Assembly (NCBI GenBank): GCA_023231475.1
Contig: JALJEE010000813.1
Span: 1 to 29,779 of the forward strand
Origin: Seison nebaliae
Taxonomy: Eukaryota > Rotifera > Pararotatoria > Seisonacea > Seisonidae
Direction of reading: 5' to 3'
Length of the DNA stretch: 29,779 nt
The notes beneath the pieces were generated by a model that was not told where the DNA came from, did not search any database, and worked only from the letters and a program-made list of their open reading frames with translations. Both the position numbers and the translations under genes were made by a program. This document shows, piece by piece, positions 29,561 to 29,779 of this stretch. How positions within the stretch are numbered: the first letter of the stretch is position 1; each line of letters opens with the position of its first letter.

Positions 29561-29779
29561 AAGAAGTTCAAATGCTTACAGGGAATGCATAACGGTCTGT
29601 ATGAATTTAACGAGGTTTGATCGATATCCGATTTCTTGAAGAGTATCGAGATATATGAGAACTCATGATAAAAATAAAAAAAATAGTTTAATTAATTCTT
29701 AACACTTCTATGCTGTAAAAGCATCGAAGTTATATGATGATGAAAGATAATCCAAATTGATCTAAACCTTATGAATTAG

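Overview
This is eukaryotic nuclear DNA, very AT-rich, with short introns of about 44-55 nt, one nuclear tRNA gene, fragments of non-LTR retrotransposons (LINEs) and small foldback elements. The protein set is animal: a slicer-type Argonaute, the centriole protein C2CD3, DEG/ENaC sodium channels and an MPS1-like kinase. Compact genes, single-exon large genes and tiny introns fit an arthropod, most plausibly an acariform (sarcoptiform) mite. That placement is inference.

Layout. 1-563: repeat-rich flank with a LINE 3' tail and a short TCTAGAGTC repeat cluster. 564-7641, minus strand: two tandem DEG/ENaC channel genes with matching exon structures. Their reading frames close completely when spliced by hand (731 and 687 codons). 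The first carries a 335-bp inverted-repeat MITE in one intron and a decayed LINE in another. 7855-9138, minus: a PLP enzyme of the class V aminotransferase / isopenicillin-N-epimerase-like type. 9241-10689: no gene, but a foldback repeat built from GGAGTAGAACTGTCC units. 10690-12108, plus: an intact 472-codon orphan gene. 12212-12285, minus: tRNA-Ile(AAU). 12631-15225, minus: an intronless 864-aa Argonaute with all four catalytic residues. 16072-16584, minus: a probable small coiled-coil gene of uncertain structure. 16832-17972, minus: a two-exon MPS1/TTK-like kinase. 19326-26600, minus: a 2424-codon single-exon C2CD3 homologue. 26601-29779: repeat-rich, with LINE tails, tRNA-like SINE pieces, a 68-bp hairpin element with 9-bp target duplication, and a LINE reverse-transcriptase fragment.

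No operon-like pathway links these genes. Argonaute acts in small-RNA silencing. C2CD3 and an MPS1-like kinase both belong to cell-division or centriole biology but are not obviously co-regulated. The channels are a local tandem duplication.

The strongest unusual signals concern splicing. All 18 introns whose boundaries I could fix by paralogue alignment or reading-frame closure begin GTT instead of the usual GTA/GTG. In addition, one 53-nt intron in the first channel gene lies where its paralogue has coding sequence, which looks like recent intronization.
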